DNA from: Candidatus Latescibacterota bacterium
GTDB lineage: Bacteria; Latescibacterota; MVCY01
Direction: 5' to 3'
Assembly (NCBI GenBank): GCA_030608245.1
Contig: JAUWEO010000118.1
Coordinates: 1-5,820, forward strand
DNA length: 5,820 nt
The notes under the pieces were generated by a model. The model saw only the letters and a program-made list of their open reading frames with translations. It was not told where the DNA came from and ran no database searches. Shown piece by piece: positions 1-5,820 of this stretch. The number at the start of each line of letters is the position of its first letter. Within the stretch, counting starts at the first letter, position 1. A program made the translations under genes and the position numbers.

Positions 1-1344
1 GTCTATATCTCTGCTCCCCCGGAGGTCATCTTCGAAAGAGTGAGGAGAAACGACAAAAGACCTCTGTTAGCCGGCCTCTCGGATACAGAGAAACTGGAGA
101 AGATAAAATCCCTGCTTGCCCAGCGAGAGAAATCCTACCGGCACGCCGATATCGTAGTAGAGACAGAAACCGAGGGATCACCGCAGGAGGTGGCGGAGAA
201 GATAATCGAAAAGCTGCGGGACAATCTGCTCCAGACTATGAGAATTGTGAATGTCGAGTTGAAAGCGAGGAGCTATCCCATCTACATCGGCACCGGGGTC
301 CTTTCTGAGCTGGGAAAACTCTGCAGTCGGCACAATCTGGGTCGCAGAGTTGCCGTGGTGACCAATTCCACCGTAGCAGAGCTCTACCTCAAGCCCGTGG
401 AACAAAGTTTAGCCGACAATGGCTACAACGTCCTCCCAGTCCTCATTCCCGACGGTGAGCAGTACAAGACCTTAGAGACCGCAGACAGTATCTTTGAATC
501 CCTAATCACGGCAAAACTGGACAGGGATTCGGTCATTATTGCCCTCGGTGGCGGTGTAGTGGGGGATATCGCTGGATTTGTGGCAGCGACCTTCCTGCGA
601 GGCGTCCGTTATCTGCAGGTGCCCACCACCCTTTTGGCCCAGGTGGACTCCAGCCTGGGCGGGAAGGTGGCGGTTAACCACCGCTTGGGGAAAAACCTGA
701 TCGGCGCCTTCTACCAACCCCAGCTTGTGCTCATCGACACAGAGGTGCTGAAAACCCTGCCCAGACGAGAGTTGAGGGCAGGGATGGCAGAGGTGATCAA
801 ACACGCCCTCATCCGAGATGAAGACCTCTTTGAACACCTTGAGAGCAACATCGAGCAGCTATTGGAACTTAGTGTCCCGCCTGAGTTCTTAGAGCAGTTG
901 GTGCGAAGAAACTGCCAGATTAAGGCCGAGATAGTGAGCAAAGATGAGCGGGAGCGGGGACTGAGGGTCATCTTGAACTACGGCCACACGGTGGGACATG
1001 CCATCGAGGCCATCACCGACTACCACCGCTATCGGCACGGTGAGGCAATTCTTCTGGGGATGATCGTAGCCGCCCGCATTGCCTTCCGGATGAAGCTACT
1101 TGCAGAGGAGGAAATGAACCGCCAGAACAGGTTGCTGAGAAAGCTGGGATTCCCTTCAAGTCCCCCCGACATTCCCATCCGGGAGATTATGGAGAAGATA
1201 GAGTCTGACAAAAAGGTAAGGGAAGAACACTTGCGGTTTGTCTTGCTTTGCCGGATAGGAGAAGCTACGGTGAGCGAGCAGGTAGGTCAGAAGCAGATTG
1301 AGGAAGGTGTCGAATACCTGCATCGGATTCTAAAGCAGAAGTGA
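1..1344 (+). CDS. aroKB: Bifunctional shikimate kinase / 3-dehydroquinate synthase, 5'-truncated by the window
   Basis: The frame is open from base 1, so the N-terminal end lies outside the window. Residues 1-75 or so match the C-terminal part of shikimate kinase (AroK): the 'RPLL' motif after a basic stretch, then 'QREKSYRHADIVVET', the family's R-x(3)-Y-x(2)-AD segment, and a closing helix. AroB begins near the Met at 238 with no stop and no convincing ribosome site before it, so I read a true fusion. The AroB part is about 368 residues, close to the usual length. It has the NAD-binding 'GGGVVGDIAG' (from 547), 'PTTLLAQVDSSLGGKVAVN', and three metal ligands: Glu in 'GMAEVIKH' (790), His in 'NYGHTVGHA' (985) and His in 'RHGEA' (1036). 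AroB makes 3-dehydroquinate from DAHP, and AroK phosphorylates shikimate; both act in the cytoplasmic shikimate pathway. AroK-AroB fusions are known, for example in Thermotoga. The missing kinase half (P-loop) cannot be checked. First gene of a likely operon with argF. Confidence 0.95.
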   Translation, partial: VYISAPPEVIFERVRRNDKRPLLAGLSDTEKLEKIKSLLAQREKSYRHADIVVETETEGSPQEVAEKIIEKLRDNLLQTMRIVNVELKARSYPIYIGTGVLSELGKLCSRHNLGRRVAVVTNSTVAELYLKPVEQSLADNGYNVLPVLIPDGEQYKTLETADSIFESLITAKLDRDSVIIALGGGVVGDIAGFVAATFLRGVRYLQVPTTLLAQVDSSLGGKVAVNHRLGKNLIGAFYQPQLVLIDTEVLKTLPRRELRAGMAEVIKHALIRDEDLFEHLESNIEQLLELSVPPEFLEQLVRRNCQIKAEIVSKDERERGLRVILNYGHTVGHAIEAITDYHRYRHGEAILLGMIVAARIAFRMKLLAEEEMNRQNRLLRKLGFPSSPPDIPIREIMEKIESDKKVREEHLRFVLLCRIGEATVSEQVGQKQIEEGVEYLHRILKQK

Positions 1345-1345
1345 T

Positions 1346-1352
1346 AAGGAGG
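1346..1352 (+). promoter_or_regulatory. Ribosome binding site of argF
   Basis: AAGGAGG lies immediately after the aroKB stop and 4 bases before a GTG codon. It is a near-perfect anti-16S match in a 12-base intergenic gap, and it fixes GTG 1357 as the argF start. The tight packing supports transcription together with aroKB. Confidence 0.85.
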
Positions 1353-1356
1353 AAAG

Positions 1357-2277
1357 GTGAAAAAAGACTTGGTTTCCATAGCTGATCTTGCTCCGGAGCA
1401 GATCACCGGGCTTTTGGACTCGGCCTTGGAACTGAAAACCAAATTGAAACAGGGCAAAGCTAAGCCGCTGCTTGCGGGGAAGACCTTAGCGATGATCTTT
1501 GAAAAACCCTCGTTGCGAACCAGGGTCACATTTGATGTGGGGATGTTCCAATTGGGAGGATATGCCATTTATCTGGGCCCTAATGTTATTCAACTGGGAA
1601 AGCGAGAGTCCGTGGCCGATGTGGCCCGGAATCTTGGCCGCTGGGTTGACGGGGTGATGGCCCGTACTTTCTCGCACCAGACGATAGTGGAACTGGCTCG
1701 GAATGCAGATATCCCTGTGATCAACGGCCTCAGTGATTTGGAACACCCCTGTCAGGTGCTTGCCACGGCCTTGAGCCTGCGAGAAAAACGGGGTTCGCTG
1801 GCTGGACTCAAGGTAGTCTTTTTAGGCGACGGGAACAATGTGGCCAATTCGCTGATGCTGCTTTGTCCTCGCTTAAATATGAATTTTGTGATCGCCTGTC
1901 CCGAAGGATATGAACCCAACAGGGAAGTCACGGAGCAGGCCCGGGCTTTTGCTCAACACCAGGGCACAACCGTCCAGATCCTCCCTGACCCTTACCAGGC
2001 AGTGAAAGGAGCTGATCTGATCTACACCGATGTGTGGGCAAGTATGGGACAGGAAGCCGAGGCGGAGGAAAGGCGAAAGGTCTTCAGCCCATATCAAGTT
2101 GATAAACGACTGTTGGGCTCTGCAAAGCCGGATTGTTTAGTCACCCACTGTCTGCCAGCCCATCGAGGAGAGGAGATCACCGACGAAGTGCTGGACGGCC
2201 CCAATTGCATTGCCTTGGATGAAGCGGAGAACAGACTACATATCCAGAAGGCGATCTTGGTCGCCCTGATGAGATGA
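1357..2277 (+). CDS. argF: Ornithine carbamoyltransferase
   Basis: The 306-residue cytoplasmic enzyme transfers the carbamoyl group from carbamoyl phosphate to ornithine, giving citrulline in arginine synthesis. The carbamoyl-phosphate domain carries 'EKPSLRTR' (49-56), Arg103 in 'MARTF' and 'HPCQ' (130-133). The ornithine domain carries 'FLGDGNNVANSLM' (155-167), 'DVWASMG' (225-231) and 'HCLPAHRGEE' (264-273) with Cys265. The end has the family's 'AENRLHIQKAI'. DGNN, the SMG loop and HCLP favour ornithine over aspartate carbamoyltransferase. The usual 'S-T-R-T-R' loop reads S-L-R-T-R here; I recall this variant from other annotated OTCases and do not take it as inactivation. Length is normal. 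The start is GTG behind a strong Shine-Dalgarno. The 3' end overlaps the next gene by 4 bases (ATGA). An N-acetyl- or N-succinylornithine transferase is possible but less likely. Confidence 0.95.
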   Translation: MKKDLVSIADLAPEQITGLLDSALELKTKLKQGKAKPLLAGKTLAMIFEKPSLRTRVTFDVGMFQLGGYAIYLGPNVIQLGKRESVADVARNLGRWVDGVMARTFSHQTIVELARNADIPVINGLSDLEHPCQVLATALSLREKRGSLAGLKVVFLGDGNNVANSLMLLCPRLNMNFVIACPEGYEPNREVTEQARAFAQHQGTTVQILPDPYQAVKGADLIYTDVWASMGQEAEAEERRKVFSPYQVDKRLLGSAKPDCLVTHCLPAHRGEEITDEVLDGPNCIALDEAENRLHIQKAILVALMR

Positions 2278-3425
2278 AAAAAACTCTGGCTTTTTTCTTT
2301 TTACTTTCCAGCCCATTGCTCTTATGTTCCTGTGCCAAACAGGGCTTCCCTCCTGGTGGGCCGGTCGATAGAACTCCACCTGAAGTGGTATCTACCTCTC
2401 CGGCCTGTAACTCCACTGGGGTGAGTCCGCAAACTCAAATAGAGGTTACCTTCAGCGAGAGGATGGACCGGGAGTCGGTTCAGGAGGCAGTCTACATCTC
2501 CCCGGTTTTGGAAAGACCGCCAGAGCTGAATTGGAAAAACAGGACATTGTTCATAAAGCCCTTACAGAGGTTCTCTTCCGACCGAACCTATGTGGTGACC
2601 ATTGCAACCCGTGTTCAGGACCAACAAGGCAATCCATTGGCCAAGCCCTACAGCTTTGCCTTTTCCACCGGCAGCCGGATAGACCTTGGGGAAATCAGCG
2701 GGAAAGTGACGACTCCTGCTGGGCCCCAGCCAAGGGCCTTTGTGTGGGCATACAGATTAAAGCCGGAAAAAGAGCCTGACCCAGCCAAGGGGAATCCCGA
2801 TTACATAACTGAAACTGACGGTGAGGGGGATTACTTTCTTCGTTCTCTTTCCCCTGGAGTCTACCGGGTCTTTGCCTTTCTGGACAAAGATGGGGACAGA
2901 AAATACACCCCAGAGCAAGAGCCTCTGGCTGTCCCCCCCACAGATGCAACTCTAAGCGACTCGGCAGGCTCCGTTCAAATGGCAGACCTATTCACAGTGG
3001 TGCGGGATCCTACTAGGCCGCAGTTGCCTGCAGCGGAAATACCCGACCAGCAGGCCGGAAATGCCTTAACAGACAGCCTCTACAATTTTTGGCTCACTAC
3101 AGTGAACAAAGATACCTTAGGCTTTGTCGCCGGAGAGGTGGACGCTGGGGTGCTTGACCCCGAAGCTGAGGTCTACCTTAGGCTTCACAAGACCGATGGG
3201 GCAGCAGAGTATCGGTTCAAAGCCCCCAGAGAAGGGAAATATTCGACCGGGGGGGTGTTACCCGGGACTTATTTCGTCTGGGCCTTCTGGGATAGGAATG
3301 GGAATGGCAGGCAGGACTATGGCAAGCCCTGGCCTTATCAGCCTGCTGAGCCGGCCACCAGCTTCGCCGGTGCAGTTGGGGTGCGCTCCCGCTGGACAAC
3401 GGAGAAAGTGGATTTGAAGTTTTGA
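2274..3425 (+). CDS. Lipoprotein with SbsA-like Ig domain and two prealbumin/carboxypeptidase-regulatory-like modules
   Basis: The 383-residue protein has a lipoprotein signal peptide: MKK, a hydrophobic stretch (5-17), then the lipobox L17-C18-S19-C20, so Cys20 should be lipidated. Next comes 'GGPVDRTPPEVVSTSP' (28-43) and a Big_5/SbsA-like Ig domain to about 133, with 'VTFSERMD' and the closing 'FAFSTG'. Two similar beta-rich modules follow. Module one (about 138-240) has 'SLSPGVYRVFAFLDKDGDRKY'. Module two (about 284-383) has 'VLPGTYFVWAFWDRNGNG'. The Asp/Asn-rich turns (204-208, 340-344) resemble calcium-binding loops, though that is only inference. I see no catalytic motif. It is probably a periplasmic or outer-membrane-anchored structural or binding protein of the type common in Bacteroidetes/FCB genomes. 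Its ATG overlaps the argF stop and has no good Shine-Dalgarno, so translation is probably coupled to argF. The cellular role is unknown. Confidence 0.88.
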   Translation: MKKTLAFFFLLSSPLLLCSCAKQGFPPGGPVDRTPPEVVSTSPACNSTGVSPQTQIEVTFSERMDRESVQEAVYISPVLERPPELNWKNRTLFIKPLQRFSSDRTYVVTIATRVQDQQGNPLAKPYSFAFSTGSRIDLGEISGKVTTPAGPQPRAFVWAYRLKPEKEPDPAKGNPDYITETDGEGDYFLRSLSPGVYRVFAFLDKDGDRKYTPEQEPLAVPPTDATLSDSAGSVQMADLFTVVRDPTRPQLPAAEIPDQQAGNALTDSLYNFWLTTVNKDTLGFVAGEVDAGVLDPEAEVYLRLHKTDGAAEYRFKAPREGKYSTGGVLPGTYFVWAFWDRNGNGRQDYGKPWPYQPAEPATSFAGAVGVRSRWTTEKVDLKF

Positions 3426-3435
3426 GTTCCTCTAG

Positions 3436-3581
3436 TTGATTCCTTCGTAAAAAGTCCCCGCCATTGATTTTCAACGCAAAGACGCCAAGACGCAAAGAAA
3501 GAAGATACTCTTTGATAATCTCTGATTTTCTCTCTGCGCCTTTGCGTCTCTGCGTTAGATTTTAGACTTTTTACGAATCAA
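3436..3581. repeat. Nested inverted-repeat (MITE-like / palindromic intergenic) element
   Basis: The outer arms TTCGTAAAAAGTC (3444-3456) and GACTTTTTACGAA (3565-3577) are perfect 13-bp inverted repeats. Allowing a 4-base insert (CCTT), the match extends out to TTGATT (3436) and AATCAA (3581). Inside lies a second, GC-richer pair: 3473-3502 and 3527-3556 match as inverted repeats at all but about five of 30 positions, with motifs such as AACGCA, AGACGC and CGCA. The left inner arm also has two direct copies of AAGACGC 8 bases apart. The whole unit could fold into one long interrupted hairpin. No ORF of note lies within. It occupies most of the gap between the lipoprotein gene and guaB and might also act as a transcript end or processing signal. 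I recall similar CGCAGAGACGCAAAG-type repeats scattered in environmental bacterial genomes, but could not check this. Confidence 0.75.
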
Positions 3582-3628
3582 TCATAGTTGGTTTCACACC
3601 CCAAAACCACCGAACAGAACATATATTC

Positions 3629-3634
3629 AAGGAG
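3629..3634 (+). promoter_or_regulatory. Ribosome binding site of guaB (decides the start)
   Basis: AAGGAG ends 9 bases before ATG 3644. An in-frame TTG at 3635 touches the Shine-Dalgarno and would have no spacer, so the ATG is the better start. The protein then opens MERFLSEALTFNDVLL, as usual for bacterial IMP dehydrogenases. I found no convincing promoter between the repeat element and this site. Confidence 0.8.
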
Positions 3635-3643
3635 TTGAGAAAA

Positions 3644-5113
3644 ATGGAGAGATTCCTTTCTGAGGCATTGACCTTCAACGATGTTCTACTGGTACCGGCC
3701 AAAGCGGAGATACTTCCCAAGGATGTTGATACCACCACCAGGCTGACCAAGAACATCACCCTCAATATCCCATTAGTCAGTGCGGCTATGGACACAGTCA
3801 CCGAGTCCCGTCTGGCCATCGCCATCGCCCGGGAGGGAGGGATTGGTGTCATTCACAAGAATATGTCCATAGAACGCCAGGCTGAGGAGGTGGCCAAGGT
3901 GAAGAGGTTCGAGAGCTGGATGATTGTAGATCCAGTCACCTTGGCTCCCGGAGAGAAGATTCACCAGGCGTTAGAGGTTATGAAGGACCACCACATCTCA
4001 GGACTGCCAGTGGTGGAACAAGGCAGATTAGTGGGTATCCTTACGAATCGAGATCTGAGGTTTGAGACTGATCTTGACCAGCCGGTCCGTAAGGTAATGA
4101 CCAAGAAGCTAATTACCGCCCGAAAGAACATCTCTTTAGAGAGGGCAAAGAAGTTGCTTCATCAACATCGGATTGAAAAACTTCCTGTGGTAGACCAGGA
4201 GGGTCGTCTGGTAGGGTTGATCACAGTGAAGGATATAGAGAAGAAGATCAAGTTTCCGCAGGCCTCACGGGACAAGTTGGGACGGTTGCGGGTGGGGGCA
4301 GCAGTGGGCGTTCTCCCCGAGGCGGAACAGCGAACTAAGGCGCTGACAGAACAGGGGGCGGATGCAATTGTCATAGACACAGCCCACGCCCATTCCCAGG
4401 GGGTACTGGAAACGGTTAAACGCTTGAAGGCTGATTACCCGGAGATAGAACTGGTGGTGGGCAACGTTGCCACTCCTGAGGCCACCGAGGAGTTGATTCG
4501 TGCCGGAGCCGATGCTGTTAAAGTGGGAATCGGCCCCGGATCAATCTGTACTACTCGGGTGATTGCTGGGGTGGGAGTGCCTCAGATTACCGCTGTGCAC
4601 AACTGCAGCCGGGTTGCGGACAAATATGATGTGCCCATAATTTCCGACGGAGGTATCCAATACTCCGGGGACATAACCAAGGCCCTGGCCGCCGGAGCGA
4701 GTTTGGCGATGATCGGCAATCTGTTCGCTGGCACCGAAGAAAGTCCAGGGGAAACAGTTGTCTACCAGGGCAGGACCTTCAAGGTCTACCGGGGAATGGG
4801 TTCTTTGAGTGCAATGGCTGCTGGCAGCAAAGAACGCTACTTCCAGTTGGAAATGGAGGCCGATAAGCTCGTCCCCGAGGGAATCGAAGGTAGAGTTCCT
4901 TACAAGGGTTCTCTCTCCGGGTATATATTCCAGTTGATTGGTGGCCTGAAAGCAGGGATGGGCTATTGTGGAGTGAAGAATATAGAGGAACTCCGCCACC
5001 AGGTGCGATTTGTAAAGGTCACCTCTGCCGGATTTCGGGAGAGTCACCCCCACGATGTAGTCATCACCAATGAGGCACCGAATTATAATTTGATTGAGAG
5101 AAAAGAATCCTGA
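3644..5113 (+). CDS. guaB: Inosine-5'-monophosphate dehydrogenase
   Basis: The 489-residue protein has normal family length. It oxidises IMP to XMP with NAD+, the committed step to guanine nucleotides; it acts in the cytoplasm, usually as a tetramer or octamer. The N-terminal barrel opening is typical: 'LTFNDVLLVPA' and 'PLVSAAMDTVTE' (43-54). Two CBS domains interrupt the barrel at about 94-145 and 150-205, each ending in 'GRLVGxxT.(R/K)D'. The barrel then resumes with 'VIDTAHAHS' (243-251), the catalytic loop 'GIGPGSICTTR' (295-305) with Cys302 as nucleophile, 'SDGGIQYSGDI.KALAAGA' (334-352) with Asp335, and the flap 'RGMGSLSAM..GSKERYFQ' (383-401) with the Arg398-Tyr399 pair. The end, 'VTSAGFRESHPHDV', is also typical. 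All key residues are present, so it should be active. GMP reductase is excluded by the CBS pair and the flap. No guanine riboswitch is visible upstream. Confidence 0.98.
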   Translation: MERFLSEALTFNDVLLVPAKAEILPKDVDTTTRLTKNITLNIPLVSAAMDTVTESRLAIAIAREGGIGVIHKNMSIERQAEEVAKVKRFESWMIVDPVTLAPGEKIHQALEVMKDHHISGLPVVEQGRLVGILTNRDLRFETDLDQPVRKVMTKKLITARKNISLERAKKLLHQHRIEKLPVVDQEGRLVGLITVKDIEKKIKFPQASRDKLGRLRVGAAVGVLPEAEQRTKALTEQGADAIVIDTAHAHSQGVLETVKRLKADYPEIELVVGNVATPEATEELIRAGADAVKVGIGPGSICTTRVIAGVGVPQITAVHNCSRVADKYDVPIISDGGIQYSGDITKALAAGASLAMIGNLFAGTEESPGETVVYQGRTFKVYRGMGSLSAMAAGSKERYFQLEMEADKLVPEGIEGRVPYKGSLSGYIFQLIGGLKAGMGYCGVKNIEELRHQVRFVKVTSAGFRESHPHDVVITNEAPNYNLIERKES

Positions 5114-5118
5114 GCGAG

Positions 5119-5177
5119 AAAAAAAATTCATTTTTTTTAAAAAAAGACTTGACAACACAGATTAGTTCGAGTATATT
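5119..5177 (+). promoter_or_regulatory. Strong sigma70-type promoter with UP-like A/T tract
   Basis: TTGACA (5149-5154) is a perfect -35 box. A 17-base spacer separates it from TATATT (5172-5177), a 5-of-6 -10 box. Directly upstream, A8 (5119-5126), T8 (5131-5138) and A7 (5139-5145) fit the T-run and second A-run of the UP-element pattern at the right distance, though not its first A-block. The expected start of transcription is near 5184, giving a leader of about 120 bases before ATG 5306. The A8/T8 pair could also form a weak A:U hairpin after guaB, but it has no GC stem. Confidence 0.75.
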
Positions 5178-5192
5178 GTGCAGTGCACAATA
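5174..5192. promoter_or_regulatory. Operator 1: perfect 19-bp palindrome over the -10 box and start site
   Basis: TATTGTGCAGTGCACAATA is perfectly symmetric around G5183 (nine pairs). It covers most of the -10 box and the predicted transcription start, where a bound dimeric repressor would block RNA polymerase. The odd-length centre fits several helix-turn-helix families (Xre/CI-like, GntR, TetR), so I do not assign one. No regulator gene is in the window. Confidence 0.65.
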
Positions 5193-5209
5193 AAAAATTT
5201 TGTCTGTTT

Positions 5210-5228
5210 TATTATGCAGTGCGTAAAA
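5210..5228. promoter_or_regulatory. Operator 2: imperfect copy of operator 1
   Basis: Centred on G5219, this site matches operator 1 at 15 of 19 positions and keeps the exact core TGCAGTGC. The inner 15 bases are symmetric except for one pair. The centre-to-centre distance is 36 bp, within the likely leader. A further partial match, ATGCAG (5235-5240), could be a half-site 21 bp on, but its other half does not fit. Confidence 0.5.
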
Positions 5229-5305
5229 ACAAAAATGCAGCTGAATGGGGGCGTGATACACCCTAATGCGGCTGTTAGCGGTTTTGAGCAAAGAAGAGGG
5301 GTTTT

Positions 5306-5820
5306 ATGACTTTATTGGACGAGATAGGCCGTAAACTGATTCATCTTTCTTCTCTGGCCATTTCCATTGGCTATCTATTTCTATCCCGGGATTCCGTCTT
5401 GAGGGTAATTATCCCTATAGCGGCTGGGTCCTTGATATTAGACCTGGCACGTCTGCGAAGCCGACTGCTGGGCAAGACATTCCTTAAAGTCTCTAAGTCC
5501 TTGCTGAAAAAGGATGAACGGGCCAGGTTAACCGGCTCCACTTATCTGCTTCTGGCCTCAGTAGTCTGTGTATTCTTTTTCCCCAGACCGATTGCCATTG
5601 CCGCACTTCTGTTCCTGGCTCTGGGAGTTTCTGCCTCGGTTAAGAACGGTGAGGGAGGCTATCTATGCGAGCCTTCAGTAGAAACGTTTGCTGATAAGGT
5701 GTGTGAGCTACTGACTAATGATTCTTTAAGAAAGCACAAGGCGGCACAGGCAAAACTAAGGGCTGAACAGTTATCCTCCGTTAAAATGGCTAAAAGACTC
5801 GTTGATTGTTATTCTGAAGC
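5306..5820 (+). CDS. Chimeric ORF: SEC59/dolichol-kinase-like membrane N-terminus joined to a glycosyltransferase C-terminal tail; 3'-truncated by the window
   Basis: The frame is open from ATG 5306 to the right edge (171 codons plus two bases). GAGGGG (5296-5301) precedes the ATG by four T residues as a likely ribosome site. Residues 1-107 resemble a polyprenol/dolichol or diacylglycerol (CTP-dependent) kinase: opening 'EIGRKLIHLSSLAI', 'LDLARLRSR', 'KKDERARLTGSTYLLLA' and 'PIAIAALLFLALG', with about four hydrophobic segments (11-27, 32-48, 77-92, 95-108). The next expected motif, 'GD.AAA..G', and the following glycine/KS motifs are absent. From about 108 the sequence reads 'VSASVKNGEGGYLCEPSVETFADKVCELLTNDSLR', as in the tail of GT1/GT4 glycosyltransferases ('E.VkdGenGyLv.p....aekI..LL.d..lR'), followed by a closing 'AEQLSS..MAKRLVDCYSE' helix. 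Neither enzyme's active site is complete, so catalysis is unlikely. It may be a real fusion remnant or an assembly chimera with its junction near 5621-5632. Confidence 0.7.
   Translation, partial: MTLLDEIGRKLIHLSSLAISIGYLFLSRDSVLRVIIPIAAGSLILDLARLRSRLLGKTFLKVSKSLLKKDERARLTGSTYLLLASVVCVFFFPRPIAIAALLFLALGVSASVKNGEGGYLCEPSVETFADKVCELLTNDSLRKHKAAQAKLRAEQLSSVKMAKRLVDCYSE

Noticed and set aside
238..240. Separate aroB start at the internal ATG
   Set aside because: No Shine-Dalgarno at a proper distance and an uninterrupted frame from the shikimate kinase part; a fusion is simpler.
3589..3609. TGGTTT / AAACCA hairpin upstream of guaB as a regulatory leader
   Set aside because: Six weak pairs around a nine-base loop, with no U-tract and no riboswitch-like core; within chance for AT-rich intergenic DNA.
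3622..3627. TATATT as the -10 box of a guaB promoter
   Set aside because: It lies one base before the guaB Shine-Dalgarno, so the start point would fall in or past the ribosome site, and no -35 box is found at a suitable distance.
4796..4816. GMGSLSAM and AHAHS substitutions in IMP dehydrogenase as possible loss of function
   Set aside because: The changed positions are not the catalytic Cys, the Asp, or the flap Arg-Tyr, all of which are present; I treat them as ordinary variation.
5119..5145. A8-TTCA-T8 inverted repeat after guaB as an intrinsic terminator
   Set aside because: The stem would be only A:U pairs with no GC-rich part, so a stable terminator hairpin is doubtful. The tract fits better as an UP-like element of the promoter beside it, though a weak double role cannot be excluded.
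4541..5158. 205-codon reverse-strand ORF opposite guaB
   Set aside because: It is the antisense of conserved IMP dehydrogenase codons, has no recognisable domain, and its start falls within the AT tract without a ribosome site.

Overview
The window reads as a bacterial chromosome segment carrying housekeeping genes, all on the + strand. In order they are: the 3' part of a shikimate kinase/3-dehydroquinate synthase fusion (aroKB), ornithine carbamoyltransferase (argF), an Ig-like-domain lipoprotein, IMP dehydrogenase (guaB), and an incomplete membrane ORF that runs off the right edge. The lipoprotein type (Cys-anchored, 'GGPxDxTPPxVxxxxP' opening, SbsA-like Ig domain ending in 'FSTG', then two 'PGxYxxxAFxDxdgd' modules) is one I associate with the Bacteroidetes/FCB group and related candidate phyla. 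With the AroK-AroB fusion and the mixed base composition, an uncultured FCB-like or deep-branching bacterium is my best guess. This is inference and not a firm placement.

Bases 1-3425 look like one operon. aroKB ends 12 bases before the GTG of argF, which has a strong Shine-Dalgarno in the gap. argF overlaps the lipoprotein start by ATGA. The biosynthetic genes serve aromatic amino acid (chorismate) and arginine synthesis. The lipoprotein is probably co-transcribed and coupled in translation without a shared pathway.

Bases 3426-3643 hold no gene. They are mostly a nested inverted-repeat element of about 145 bp, which looks like a dispersed palindromic or MITE-like repeat. guaB follows at 3644-5113 and looks complete and catalytically intact.

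Bases 5114-5305 are very AT-rich and hold a near-consensus sigma70 promoter with an UP-like A/T tract. A perfect 19-bp palindrome overlaps its -10 and predicted start site, and a second related site lies 36 bp downstream. This looks like repressor control.

The ORF behind that promoter (5306-5820, open at the edge) is the strangest item. Its first ~107 residues resemble a dolichol/polyprenol (SEC59-like) kinase membrane protein, and the rest resembles the C-terminal end of a family-1/4 glycosyltransferase. The two are joined in frame, with the catalytic parts of both missing. This is either a deletion or recombination fusion, or a chimeric assembly join. I see no clear defence system, CRISPR array, tRNA, rRNA or transposase gene.
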